Of a stretch of DNA of 64,000 bases, positions 52,992-61,859 are shown in pieces. The stretch lies in the NCBI GenBank assembly GCA_964016105.1, contig CAXHEX010000003.1:248001-312000 (forward strand), read 5' to 3'. The notes beneath the pieces are model-generated. The model did not search any database. It saw only the letters and a program-made list of their open reading frames with translations, and had not been told where the DNA came from. Both the position numbers and the translations under genes were made by a program. Every line of letters starts with the position of its first letter. The stretch's first letter is position 1. Source of the stretch: Ketobacter sp964016105. GTDB lineage: Bacteria > Pseudomonadota > Gammaproteobacteria > Pseudomonadales > Ketobacteraceae.

Positions 52992-54374
52992 ATGGATGTA
53001 ATGGAATCTGCTCGAGCGAGCTATCAGCAAAAGAACAACAGTAATCTCGATCATATCCCGGGGAAATACGGTACCCCTATTATTGCAAACATCGCCCAAG
53101 CCAGAAGCAATCCCTTCAAGCTGTACGACGAACAATACAAAAAATACGGATCCCTGAGCAAAATCACCCTATTTACCCGAAAAGGTTTGCTGGCCCTGGG
53201 GCCGGATCTAGCAAAGCAAATCACTTTGGACAAAGAGAAGAACTTTTCCAATTACATGGGCTACAACTTCGCTTTAAAAGGCCTATTTGACGGCGGGCTG
53301 CTGCTGCACGATTTTGATGACCACCGTTTCCATCGTCGAATCATGCAGACCGCTTTCAAGAACCCCGCATTACAAGGCTACACCGAAGTAATGAATTCCT
53401 CAGCCCCTGAATTTATCAGTCAGTGGGATACAGAAAAGCCCTTTGTCATGTTTCCCGCGATAAAGGCCCTCACTCTGCAAATTGCGGCACGTATCTTTAT
53501 TGGAACCCATATCGGAAGCGATATGGACAAAATGGTTGCGGCCTTCGGCGATATGCTCGAGGCCACTATCGCCATAATCCGAACCAATGTACCTGGAACC
53601 AATTTCAAATTCACCAAGGGCGTCAGGGCCAAAAACCAATTGGATGCCTACTTTCAATCCATGCTGCCTGAAAAACGAAAAGGTTCAGGTACCGACATGA
53701 TGACGTATTTCTGCCAGGAGCTGGATGAGAATGGACAACTGTTTACGGACGAAGCCGTGTGCCAACATCTTCGGTTTCTGATGCTGGCGGCACACGACAC
53801 CACCGCAAGCGCTCTGATTAATACGTTTTATCTTCTTGCTGCTTATCCAGAGTGGCAGACTAAAATTCGGGAGGAAATGCTTTCCATACCCTCAGACGTT
53901 CTAAGCTATGACGATATGTCTAAGCTACCCCAATTGGAGAACGTATTTATGGAAGTGGTTCGCCTATACCCTCCCGCTCCCAGCGTACTAAGACGTACCG
54001 TGCGCGATTGCGAAATGGCCGGGTATCATGTTCCCGCCAATACGGTCATTACACTTTCTGCGGTCTACACCCACCGGATGAAAGAATGGTGGGATGAACC
54101 GCTAAAATTTGATCCCGACCGTTTTGCACCGCCAAGAGAAGAACATAAAAGACACGCCTACAGTTGGGTACCTTTTGGGGGCGGAGCTCACAAATGCATC
54201 GGAATGCATTTTGCGCTGCTGCTGTACAAATGCATTATGTTCCACGCACTGCGCACCTATCAATTTAGCTTACCCGCCGGATATCCCATGCCGGGGCCCA
54301 CTGAAGAAATCAACTGGAGCCCCATACCCAAGCCCAAAGACGGATTAACAGTGATAGTGAAACCATTGAAATAA
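52992..54374 (+). CDS. Cytochrome P450
   Basis: The 460-residue soluble P450 has I-helix AAHDTTAS (266-273) with the acid-alcohol pair, ExxR at E321-R324, and heme loop FGGGAHKCIG with Cys402. There is no signal anchor, so it is a cytosolic class I type needing a ferredoxin and reductase, neither of which is adjacent. It hydroxylates a hydrophobic substrate such as an alkane, fatty acid, terpene or sterol; the similarity pattern (FGGGAHKCIGMHFA) is shared with CYP51/CYP120-like groups, but no family number is claimed. It stands alone, convergent with fadH. Confidence 0.92.
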   Translation: MDVMESARASYQQKNNSNLDHIPGKYGTPIIANIAQARSNPFKLYDEQYKKYGSLSKITLFTRKGLLALGPDLAKQITLDKEKNFSNYMGYNFALKGLFDGGLLLHDFDDHRFHRRIMQTAFKNPALQGYTEVMNSSAPEFISQWDTEKPFVMFPAIKALTLQIAARIFIGTHIGSDMDKMVAAFGDMLEATIAIIRTNVPGTNFKFTKGVRAKNQLDAYFQSMLPEKRKGSGTDMMTYFCQELDENGQLFTDEAVCQHLRFLMLAAHDTTASALINTFYLLAAYPEWQTKIREEMLSIPSDVLSYDDMSKLPQLENVFMEVVRLYPPAPSVLRRTVRDCEMAGYHVPANTVITLSAVYTHRMKEWWDEPLKFDPDRFAPPREEHKRHAYSWVPFGGGAHKCIGMHFALLLYKCIMFHALRTYQFSLPAGYPMPGPTEEINWSPIPKPKDGLTVIVKPLK

Positions 54375-54407
54375 TCAAATCGAAGGCATAACCCGCACGC
54401 CAACTAA

Positions 54408-54449
54408 AAAAGGGTACAGGTTTTCTGACGAATACCGCTGTACCCTTTT
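54408..54449. terminator. Bidirectional terminator between the P450 gene and fadH
   Basis: A 12-bp perfect stem AAAAGGGTACAG/CTGTACCCTTTT (54408-54419 with 54438-54449) with an 18-base loop carries A and T runs at its outer ends, so it can end transcripts from both convergent genes. Confidence 0.75.
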
Positions 54450-54457
54450 AACGCAAA

Positions 54458-56470
54458 CTACAGCTTCGCCGCCAACTCCGACCCTTGCTTAATGGCTCGC
54501 TTGGCATCCAACTCCGCCGCCACATCAGCACCGCCAATGACGTGCACATTGCGGCCTTGTTTTTCCAGCTCATCTGCTAAGGTGCGTAGAGGCTCCTGAC
54601 CGGCACAGATAATCACATTATCCACGTCCAGGGTTTGTGTTTTGCCTTTTACTTTAATGTGCAAACCCTGGTCGTCGATACGCTGGTATTCCACGCCACC
54701 CATCATCTGCACGTTTTTCTTTTTCAGTTGGGCGCGATGCACCCAGCCACTGGTTTTACCCAGGTTCTTACCTAAGGCGCTGTCTTTACGTTGCAATAGA
54801 TACACTTGCCGTGGGCTGGGTAAAACTTCTTCTGCCACCATGGCGCTGCGGTGTTCCAGCTCCCGATCCACGCCCCATTCTTTGAACCATTGTTCGCGCT
54901 CATTTTCGCTGTGGCTATGGGTGAGATATTCACTCACATCAAAACCGATACCTCCAGCACCAATGACCGCTACCTTATCGCCCACGGGCTTTTTGGCTTT
55001 GATCACATCCAAATAGGTGAGCACTTTAGGGTGATCAATACCGTTGATTCCCGGCTTCCTTGGGGTAATACCGGTGGCGATGACCACTTCATCAAAACCT
55101 TGCAGATGGGTTATATCAACAGTGTGATTCAGCTTTACGTCCACCTTGTGTTTTTTCAGCATCACGCCGTAGTAACGGATGGTTTCGTTAAAGTCTTCTT
55201 TACCGGGTATTTGTTTGGCGATATTGAATTGGCCGCCGATTTCTCCCTGGGCATCAAACAGCGTCACCTCATGGCCACGTTCTGCCGCCACGGTAGCGGC
55301 AGCCAAACCCGCTGGCCCGGCTCCCACCACCGCCACATTCTTTTTGTGCTGAGTGGGAAGATAGCGCAATTCCGTTTCATGACAGGCGCGCGGATTTACC
55401 AAGCAACTGGCCCGCTTCATCTTGAATGTATGATCCAAACAGGCTTGGTTACAGGCGATGCAGGTGTTGATTTCTTCGGCTTTGCCCGCTTCCGCTTTGG
55501 CTACAAAATACGGATCGGCCAACATGGGCCGCGCCATGGACACCATATCCGCCTGACCACTGGAGATAATATCTTCCGCCAGCTCCGGTGTATTAATTCG
55601 ATTACTGGCACAAACGGGGATGCTCACTTCCTTTTTAAGCTTGGCTGTGGAATAGGCAAAGGCACCACGGGGTACAGACGTCACAATGGTGGGGATACGG
55701 GCTTCATGCCAACCGATTCCCGTGTTGAGTATATTCACTCCCGCTTCTTCCAAGCTTTTGGCCAGGGCTACGATTTCTTCCCAGCTTTGACCGTTGTCTA
55801 CCAGGTCCATGAGTGAAATTCGGTACACCACAATAAAGTTTGGCCCCACCGCTTTACGCACGGCTTTCACCACTTCCAAGGGAAAACGCATGCGGTTCTT
55901 GGCGTTACCGCCCCATTTATCGGAACGTTTGTTGGTGCGTTCTGCCAAAAACTGGTTAATCAAATAACCTTCCGAGCCCATGATTTCCACGCCGTCGTAG
56001 CCAGCGTACTGCGCCAGTTCCGCTGACTTTGCGTAATCATCAATGGTGGATTGCACCTGCTTGGCGCTCATTTTGGCAGGTTTAAACGGGGTAATGGGTG
56101 ATTTAATGCCAGAAGGCGAAACGCTGTATGGCGTGTATCCATAACGGCCGGAATGAAGTAACTGCAATACAATTTTGCCACCTTCATTGTGCACCTTACC
56201 GGTAACATGGCGGTGCAACAGAGCCGTTACCTTGTTTTCCATTCGAGAACCAAACGGCAACAGCTCGCCACGGCGATTGGGAGAATAGCCACCCGTCACC
56301 ATTAAGCCCACGCCGCCCCGAGCCCGTTCCGCAAAATAATAGGCCAGCTTATCGATATGGTAAAAACGATCTTCCAGGCCTGTGTGCATAGAGCCCATCA
56401 AGACACGATTACGCAGTGTGGTGAAACCCAAATCCAGGGGTTCCAGCATGTGGGGGAAATGTTGGCTCAT
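54458..56470 (-). CDS. fadH: NADPH-dependent 2,4-dienoyl-CoA reductase FadH
   Basis: The 670-residue flavin and 4Fe-4S enzyme removes conjugated double bonds formed during oxidation of unsaturated fatty acids. An N-terminal FMN TIM barrel (about 1-330) is followed by the cluster cysteines in CIACNQACLDHTF and RASCLVNPRAC, then FAD- and NADPH-binding Rossmann motifs AVVGAGPAGLAAA and AVIGAGGIGFDVSEYL. Length matches E. coli FadH. I chose ATG 56470 because GAGGAGAG stands directly upstream. It lies downstream of the thiolase on the same strand but behind a terminator, so it has its own promoter. Confidence 0.93.
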   Translation of the reverse strand: MSQHFPHMLEPLDLGFTTLRNRVLMGSMHTGLEDRFYHIDKLAYYFAERARGGVGLMVTGGYSPNRRGELLPFGSRMENKVTALLHRHVTGKVHNEGGKIVLQLLHSGRYGYTPYSVSPSGIKSPITPFKPAKMSAKQVQSTIDDYAKSAELAQYAGYDGVEIMGSEGYLINQFLAERTNKRSDKWGGNAKNRMRFPLEVVKAVRKAVGPNFIVVYRISLMDLVDNGQSWEEIVALAKSLEEAGVNILNTGIGWHEARIPTIVTSVPRGAFAYSTAKLKKEVSIPVCASNRINTPELAEDIISSGQADMVSMARPMLADPYFVAKAEAGKAEEINTCIACNQACLDHTFKMKRASCLVNPRACHETELRYLPTQHKKNVAVVGAGPAGLAAATVAAERGHEVTLFDAQGEIGGQFNIAKQIPGKEDFNETIRYYGVMLKKHKVDVKLNHTVDITHLQGFDEVVIATGITPRKPGINGIDHPKVLTYLDVIKAKKPVGDKVAVIGAGGIGFDVSEYLTHSHSENEREQWFKEWGVDRELEHRSAMVAEEVLPSPRQVYLLQRKDSALGKNLGKTSGWVHRAQLKKKNVQMMGGVEYQRIDDQGLHIKVKGKTQTLDVDNVIICAGQEPLRTLADELEKQGRNVHVIGGADVAAELDAKRAIKQGSELAAKL

Positions 56471-56602
56471 GTTCTCTCCTCTCAATTTAAATGCCAGCTA
56501 AGGCTAGCCAGGGGCCATCCTAACCCAGCTAAACTTGGGTATCAGCCCCATTTTTTAACTCGACCGAACAGTCTAAGCCCCAAAACCTTCAGTGGGGGTA
56601 CA

Positions 56603-56632
56603 AAAAAGGCGACTTATATAAGCCGCCTTTTT
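56603..56632 (-). terminator. Terminator after the thiolase gene
   Basis: A nearly palindromic hairpin, AAAAAGGCG...CGCCTTTTT around a CTTATATAAG centre, stands 45 bases after the thiolase stop. T runs appear at the 3' side on both strands. Confidence 0.75.
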
Positions 56633-56676
56633 GATACTGCTACGTAACGAGCATGATCTTGGGTTTGCCGAGAGAC

Positions 56677-57957
56677 TTATTTCTCGATAATCGCCGTCAC
56701 ACCCAAACCGCCAGCAGCACAGATAGAGATCAACCCCCTGCCGGAGCCTTTCTCATCAAGCAGCTTAGCCATGGTGTGGAGAATCCGCCCACCGGTTGCA
56801 GCAAAGGGGTGCCCTGCCGCCAGTGAAGACCCCTTAACATTCAGCTTGGAACGATCAATACTGCCCACAACACCGTCACGACCCAGACGGTCTTTACAGA
56901 ACGATTCGTCTTCCCATGCTTTTAGGGTGTACAACACCTGGGCGGCAAACGCTTCGTGGACTTCGTAAAAGTCAAAATCCTGCAAGGTGATTCCAGCACG
57001 ATCCAACATACGGGGCACCGCATAAGCAGGTGCAATCAGCAGGCCTTCCTTCTTGCCCACAAAATCCACGGCGGAGGTTTCGCAGTAGGTCATGTACGCC
57101 AAAATCGGCAAGCCACGTTCTTTGGCCCACTCTTCGCTGGCCAACAGCACCGAAGAGGCACCGTCAGTTAAAGGCGTTGAGTTGGCAGCAGTCATGGTGC
57201 CGTTTTCACGATCAAACACAGGCTTTAGGCTCGCCAGTTTATCCAGCTTGGTGTCACCACGCAGGTTGTTGTCCCGTTCCAAGCCCATATAGGGTGTGAT
57301 CATATCGTCGAAGAAACCTTCGTCGTAAGCCTTGGCCATGTTGGTGTGGCTGTTGTAGGCCAACTGATCCTGATCTTCCCGCTTGATATCCCATTCCTTG
57401 GCCGTGATCTGGCAATGATCACCCATGGATAAACCGGTTCGGGGTTCCGAGTTGGCTGGAATCAGCGGCATTAAATGCTTGGGGCGAATTTTGGCAATCA
57501 GCTTTAAGCGATCCTGGGTGGTTTTGGCCCGGTTCAAATCCAGAAGGATTTTACGCAAACCTTCACTCACACCAATGGGTGCGTCGGAGGTGGTGTCTAC
57601 ACCACAGGCAATGCCCGCATCAATCTGGCCCAAAGCGATTTTGTTGGCCACCAGGATGGCCGCTTCCAAACCGGTACCGCAGGCTTGTTGGATATCGTAA
57701 CAGGGGGTCTCTGGTGCCAGCTCAGTGCTTAATAGCGACTCGCGCACCAAATTAAAATCTCTTGAGTGCTTCATTACCGCACCGCCCACAACCTCACCCA
57801 ACAACTCTCCAGACAGGTTGTATCGTTTCACCAACCCGTTTAAAGCCGCAGTGAGCATGTCTTGATTGCTGGCATGGGAGTACGCGGTGTTGGATCGGGC
57901 AAACGGTATGCGATTTCCACCGATTATGGCTACTTTACGAACTTGATCTACTTTCAT
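56677..57957 (-). CDS. Acetyl-CoA C-acyltransferase (thiolase, FadI/FadA2-like)
   Basis: The 426-residue thiolase cleaves 3-ketoacyl-CoA with CoA, or runs the reverse condensation. The nucleophilic Cys is in DIQQACGTGLEA. YEVHEAFAAQV and GSSLAAGHPFAATGGRI give the catalytic His residues, and SICAAGGLGV the second Cys. The sequence type (KVAIIGGNRIPFARSNTAYS start) matches the FadI/FadA2 group. ATG 57957 is preceded by GGAAG. It is divergent from the high-molecular-weight FabG gene across about 180 bases. Confidence 0.92.
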   Translation of the reverse strand: MKVDQVRKVAIIGGNRIPFARSNTAYSHASNQDMLTAALNGLVKRYNLSGELLGEVVGGAVMKHSRDFNLVRESLLSTELAPETPCYDIQQACGTGLEAAILVANKIALGQIDAGIACGVDTTSDAPIGVSEGLRKILLDLNRAKTTQDRLKLIAKIRPKHLMPLIPANSEPRTGLSMGDHCQITAKEWDIKREDQDQLAYNSHTNMAKAYDEGFFDDMITPYMGLERDNNLRGDTKLDKLASLKPVFDRENGTMTAANSTPLTDGASSVLLASEEWAKERGLPILAYMTYCETSAVDFVGKKEGLLIAPAYAVPRMLDRAGITLQDFDFYEVHEAFAAQVLYTLKAWEDESFCKDRLGRDGVVGSIDRSKLNVKGSSLAAGHPFAATGGRILHTMAKLLDEKGSGRGLISICAAGGLGVTAIIEK

Positions 57958-58140
57958 GGGAGGACTTCCTGTTGAATAGGATGGTTCGCTAGTCTACTTA
58001 TGCACAACGGGGTATCATTGGCACAACTGACCTGCGGCCATTTAACCTGGGTCAATTCAATTGTTGCAGCAACTCAATTACTATACCTGCAACTATTCTT
58101 GACTATACCACACCAAAGCGATTCACACAGGACTTGACCC

Positions 58141-59565
58141 ATGGCTGATGTTTACGAATCCATGCTCAACAGTAATGTTGGGCGTTCCATTCTTAGCTCC
58201 TTGAGCTTACCCGTTCCAACCCACCTGGAGCGCCACTCCCAGGAACTCACTTCTTTCGTAACCGGCAACGTGCTCGTGGGTGCGGCCCCAGGTGGCCGTA
58301 TGATGGATTCCATCGTCAATACGTTGAAAGACAGCAACGCCGCAATCCAAGTGGCAGACAATGCGTCTTCACTAAAAGAAATTCAAGCCGCTGCAGAAAA
58401 AGCAGAAGCCAATCTGGCAACGGTGGATGTAACAGCGGAATCGGCAAAGTTCAAAGCCTTGGTATTTGATGCCACGGGTATCGAAACCAGCGAGCAAACC
58501 CGGGAATTGTACGACTTTTTTCACCCGGTGATTCGTAAGCTCAATGCCAGCGCCCGAGTATTGGTGATTGGCCTGCCGCCAGAATCATGCAAAGCCAACC
58601 CAAGACAACAAATCGCGCAACGCTCTTTGGAAGGTTTTGTCAGAGCCACCGCCAAAGAGATTGGCAAAAAAGGCGCCATTGCCAACTTGGTTTATGTGGC
58701 AAAGCAAGCGGAGAAAGCGGCGGAATCCTCCATTCGCTTTTTTCTGTCAGCGAAATCTGCTTTTGTGGATGGCCAGGTTTTGCGAGTGGGTAAAGCCAAA
58801 TCAGTGGAAAGTGATTTCAACTGGAACCAACCCCTGAAAGGCAAAACCGCCCTGGTCACCGGCGCGTCTCGCGGTATTGGTGCCGCCATCGCGGAAGTGA
58901 TGGCGCGGGATGGAGCCAAGGTGGTTTGCCTGGATGTGCCACAGGCCAAAGACGATCTGAAGAAAGTGGCGGATCGTTTAAATGGTGGCGTTATTGCCGT
59001 GGATATAACCGATGGGGCTGCTCCTGGCACCATCGCTGACACACTCCAATCTGAATACGGTGGCGTGGACATTGTGGTTCATAACGCCGGTGTTACCCGA
59101 GACAAAACCCTGGGAGGCATGCCAGCCCATTTCTGGGACATGGTCATCAACATTAATTTGGCAGCAGAAGAGCGCATTAACGACGCCCTGCTGGAAAAAG
59201 AAGTGATTAAGGCGGGCGGCCGAATTGTTTGCGTTTCCTCCATGAGTGGTATCGCCGGTAACTTTGGCCAGTCCAACTATGCCGCGTCCAAAGCTGGGGT
59301 TATCGGCATGGTGGATGCGTTTGCACCCATCCTGGCCAAACAAGACATCACCATCAATGCGGTGGCTCCGGGCTTTATTGAAACCCAAATGACTGCGGCC
59401 ATTCCCTTTGCCACTCGAGAGGCCGGCAGACGCTTGAACTCATTGAAGCAAGGTGGATTACCGGTGGATGTGGCAGAAGCCATCGCCTTCTACGCCAGCC
59501 CGGCTTCCGCAGGGGTTAACGGCAACACCATTCGTGTGTGCGGACAAAACCTCATTGGCGCTTAA
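58141..59565 (+). CDS. High-molecular-weight 3-ketoacyl reductase (FabG4-like SDR)
   Basis: The 474-residue short-chain dehydrogenase has two Rossmann halves. The N-terminal half (about 1-225) is degenerate, lacking the Gly-rich motif. The C-terminal half has TGASRGIG (240-247), NAG (HNAGVTRDKT), Ser367 and YAASK (380-384), so it is catalytic. This two-part layout is that of mycobacterial FabG4, which reduces 3-ketoacyl-CoA with NADH. AGGA lies before the ATG. It is divergent from the thiolase; the MaoC gene lies 1.3 kb downstream. A terminator follows. Confidence 0.92.
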   Translation: MADVYESMLNSNVGRSILSSLSLPVPTHLERHSQELTSFVTGNVLVGAAPGGRMMDSIVNTLKDSNAAIQVADNASSLKEIQAAAEKAEANLATVDVTAESAKFKALVFDATGIETSEQTRELYDFFHPVIRKLNASARVLVIGLPPESCKANPRQQIAQRSLEGFVRATAKEIGKKGAIANLVYVAKQAEKAAESSIRFFLSAKSAFVDGQVLRVGKAKSVESDFNWNQPLKGKTALVTGASRGIGAAIAEVMARDGAKVVCLDVPQAKDDLKKVADRLNGGVIAVDITDGAAPGTIADTLQSEYGGVDIVVHNAGVTRDKTLGGMPAHFWDMVININLAAEERINDALLEKEVIKAGGRIVCVSSMSGIAGNFGQSNYAASKAGVIGMVDAFAPILAKQDITINAVAPGFIETQMTAAIPFATREAGRRLNSLKQGGLPVDVAEAIAFYASPASAGVNGNTIRVCGQNLIGA

Positions 59566-59617
59566 AGCAAGCGTCAAAATACGTTTTAGATCTGTATACA
59601 CTTGAGATGTTAAAAAC

Positions 59618-59650
59618 TGAGCCCTGCCAGAAATGGTGGGGCTTATTTTT
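59618..59650 (+). terminator. Terminator after fabG4-like gene
   Basis: An 11-pair stem including three G-T pairs (59618-59628 with 59635-59645) is followed by five T residues. It overlaps the stop codon of the convergent araC-type gene. Confidence 0.7.
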
Positions 59651-60641
59651 GTTTGGCCTTGCGATATTCCACCGGGGTTTGCCCCACCCAGCGTTTGAAT
59701 GCCCGATAAAATGTACTGGGCTCAGAAAAACCCGTGAGATACACAATTTCATCAATGGTTTCGTCAGTTCTGGCCAGCAATCGTTTGGCCAGATTGCAGC
59801 GATAATCCGCCAGCAATTGATTAAAGTTGGTATCCACCTCCGATAGTTTGGTCCTCAAACTGCGGGCTTTTATACCAAGACGGTCTGCCACGGTTTCCAG
59901 ATTGGCGTTGCCCGATTCCAGCAACTCCCCGATCAAACGATTCACTTTGGCTATAAAATCCTGCTTTTCCAACTTGGCCACATGTTCATTGGCCAACTGC
60001 TCGTGGAGCCGCAGCAACTCAGGCTCGGCATGGGAGGACTCAATGGTGAGATTGTCTGGGGAAAAATAGATGCGGGTGCATTCCTGATTAAACTTCACCG
60101 GGCAGGGGTATAGCCGCTGGTATTCGTCCAGATTACTACCGGGATCATGCTCAAAATGGATTTCCAGTGGTTGAAACGACCCTTCCGTCACGTAATGGAA
60201 AAACTTCAGTACCGCCAACACCACGCATTCCGTGAGATGACGGATGGCGCCGCTAAAGGTCATATTACCCAAAAAGCAGCCGGTGTCATCCTGGTCCAGC
60301 ACCGCATTCACCGCATCGCTCAGCAGACGCTGATAATTCAACGCCCGTTTCAAACCCTCGCCAAAGGTTTCGCTGCTTAGGAATAGATACTCGATGACCT
60401 GCCCTTTGAATACCGGAAGATGCTCGCCCAGGTGCAACCCCACGTCAGGATCGTCGGTAACCTCTTCCATCACTGACCAGAACAGGGTTTGGGCGGAATG
60501 GGGGGTACGAAGATCTTTCTCGTTTAACTGTTCTTGCTTTAAACCTATGCGGCGCAATACTTCCGCGGCATCCACATCCATCTCTTGCATCGCCTGGTAG
60601 GCCAGACGTACAAGCACACCCGAGTCCGTGAATCCGCTCAT
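59643..60641 (-). CDS. AraC-family transcriptional regulator (OruR/ArgR-like N-terminal domain)
   Basis: The 332-residue regulator has an N-terminal sensing domain (Arabinose_bd type; PVFKGQVIEYLFLSSETFGE, NYQRLLSDAV) and a C-terminal AraC DNA-binding domain (about 230-330; LETVADRLGIKARSLRTKLS, IDEIVYLTGFSEPSTFYRAFK). It lies between the fabG-type and maoC-type genes, in opposite direction to both. The divergent gap to maoC holds direct repeats upstream of a good promoter, so it probably regulates maoC and perhaps the whole thiolase-FabG-MaoC module. It is a paralogue of the AraC protein at 5928. Confidence 0.9.
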   Translation of the reverse strand: MSGFTDSGVLVRLAYQAMQEMDVDAAEVLRRIGLKQEQLNEKDLRTPHSAQTLFWSVMEEVTDDPDVGLHLGEHLPVFKGQVIEYLFLSSETFGEGLKRALNYQRLLSDAVNAVLDQDDTGCFLGNMTFSGAIRHLTECVVLAVLKFFHYVTEGSFQPLEIHFEHDPGSNLDEYQRLYPCPVKFNQECTRIYFSPDNLTIESSHAEPELLRLHEQLANEHVAKLEKQDFIAKVNRLIGELLESGNANLETVADRLGIKARSLRTKLSEVDTNFNQLLADYRCNLAKRLLARTDETIDEIVYLTGFSEPSTFYRAFKRWVGQTPVEYRKAKQK

Positions 60642-60724
60642 TAATTACCTTCTATTGGAACCAAAAATGCACAAAAAACAGTCAAATGTCGTTAAACCCC
60701 CGCTTATGATAGACACCGAGCCCG

Positions 60725-60775
60725 GCATTGACAATAGAACAGCCCACAACGTATTGACTGCATTGACATTAGACC
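60725..60775 (+). promoter_or_regulatory. Direct repeats, candidate AraC operator before maoC
   Basis: GCATTGACAATAGAAC (60725-60740) and GCATTGACATTAGACC (60760-60775) match at 14 of 16 positions and start 35 bases apart; a partial copy GTATTGACTGC lies at 60751. They are just upstream of the promoter for the maoC gene, a typical activator position. Confidence 0.45.
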
Positions 60776-60789
60776 GCTAAATAACGGCA

Positions 60790-60819
60790 ATGACGTGTAA
60801 GCACCCTACCCTTTATAAT
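60790..60819 (+). promoter_or_regulatory. Sigma70-like promoter for the maoC gene
   Basis: A perfect TATAAT (60814-60819) follows a weak -35, ATGACG (60790-60795), with an 18-base spacer. This places the start point about 50 bases before ATG 60878. The weak -35 fits an activator-dependent promoter. Confidence 0.5.
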
Positions 60820-60877
60820 AGTAAAAATCACTTATAGTTTTCACTATCAACCATTCGCACTGCAGGAATAGTACACG

Positions 60878-61738
60878 ATGGCAACCATAGAACTAGAAAG
60901 AGCCCCATCAAAAATGAGCTTATACTACCGGGCGGTCACCAGCAAAAAGCCCGGCAAACTGCAGGGTGACACACTGCCCGCCATCAACGCCAACCTGAAA
61001 CAGGTAAAAGCGGATCTAGGCAAGCTGAAGCAATACCGGAAGGTGTGTGGTTTCCCTGTTTCCGGCAGCATGCCCGCCACTTTCCCCCATATTATGGCGT
61101 TTCCGCTGCATCTGGAAATTATGGTTAATCCGCTGTTTCCATTTCCATTGCTGGGCCTGGTGCATGTGAGGAACCAGATCACTCAATATCGTGCCATCGG
61201 CAACCAGGAAATACTGGATATTGAATGTGAAGTGGTAGGGCCCGAAACCGTGGCCAAAGGTTTGCAGTTCGACTTTGTTACCAAAGTCAGTGTGGCTGGA
61301 AACCTGGTATGGGAAGGTCTGAGCACCTACCTGTTCAGAACAAAGACCAATGTGGAAGAAAACAAATCAGACAAGAAAGCCGATGATTTCAGCGCCGACA
61401 GTCTAAATTACTGGGAAGTGCCAGAAGATATCGGTCGTCGCTACGCCAAAGTATCCGGTGATTCCAATCTGATCCACCTCCATGCCATCACCGCCAAGTT
61501 TTTTGGTTTCCCCAAAGCCATCGCCCATGGTATGTGGAGCAAAGCCCGCGCCATTGGCGAACTGGAGAGCCAACTACCGCCATGTCCGTTCAAGATTGAT
61601 GTGGCCTTTAAGCTGCCCATTTTCCTGCCCAATAAGGTGCAATTCCAGTCCCAACGCAGCGGCGACGCCATTGCATTTCGCCTAAAAGACAAAAATGGTG
61701 AGAAGCCTCATTTGGCGGGCTCCATAGAACGGTTGTAA
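60878..61738 (+). CDS. MaoC-like (R)-specific enoyl hydratase/dehydratase, HtdX-like
   Basis: The 286-residue double-hot-dog protein is of the MaoC type. The C-terminal half carries the hydratase motif around GDSNLIHLHAITAKFFGFPK and AIAHGMWSKARAI; the N-terminal half (GFPVSGSMPATFPHIMAFPL) is the degenerate hot dog. It hydrates trans-2-enoyl-CoA or the reverse. Length and layout match mycobacterial HtdX. AGGA is upstream. It is divergent from the AraC gene and is the third enzyme of the thiolase/FabG module. Confidence 0.87.
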   Translation: MATIELERAPSKMSLYYRAVTSKKPGKLQGDTLPAINANLKQVKADLGKLKQYRKVCGFPVSGSMPATFPHIMAFPLHLEIMVNPLFPFPLLGLVHVRNQITQYRAIGNQEILDIECEVVGPETVAKGLQFDFVTKVSVAGNLVWEGLSTYLFRTKTNVEENKSDKKADDFSADSLNYWEVPEDIGRRYAKVSGDSNLIHLHAITAKFFGFPKAIAHGMWSKARAIGELESQLPPCPFKIDVAFKLPIFLPNKVQFQSQRSGDAIAFRLKDKNGEKPHLAGSIERL

Positions 61739-61748
61739 AAGCTCCAGC

Positions 61749-61771
61749 AGGCCGCCCCCCTGGTGCGGCCT
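61749..61771 (+). terminator. GC-rich hairpin after maoC
   Basis: AGGCCGC/GCGGCCT (61749-61755 with 61765-61771) forms a 7-bp stem with a 9-base loop just after the maoC stop. No T run follows directly; TTTT occurs 20 bases on. Confidence 0.4.
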
Positions 61772-61859
61772 CAGTCCTTCTGGCCGGGACTTTTCAGCGC
61801 CCACCCTCCCCTGTTACTATTTGCCCATGTTCCGATGGCGATCAAATCTTTAAATTCCT

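Noticed and set aside
54851..55816. A 321-codon open frame on the plus strand opposite fadH
   Set aside because: It is fully antisense to a gene with complete FadH motifs, has no ribosome site, and its His/Gly/Phe-rich composition is typical of a shadow frame.
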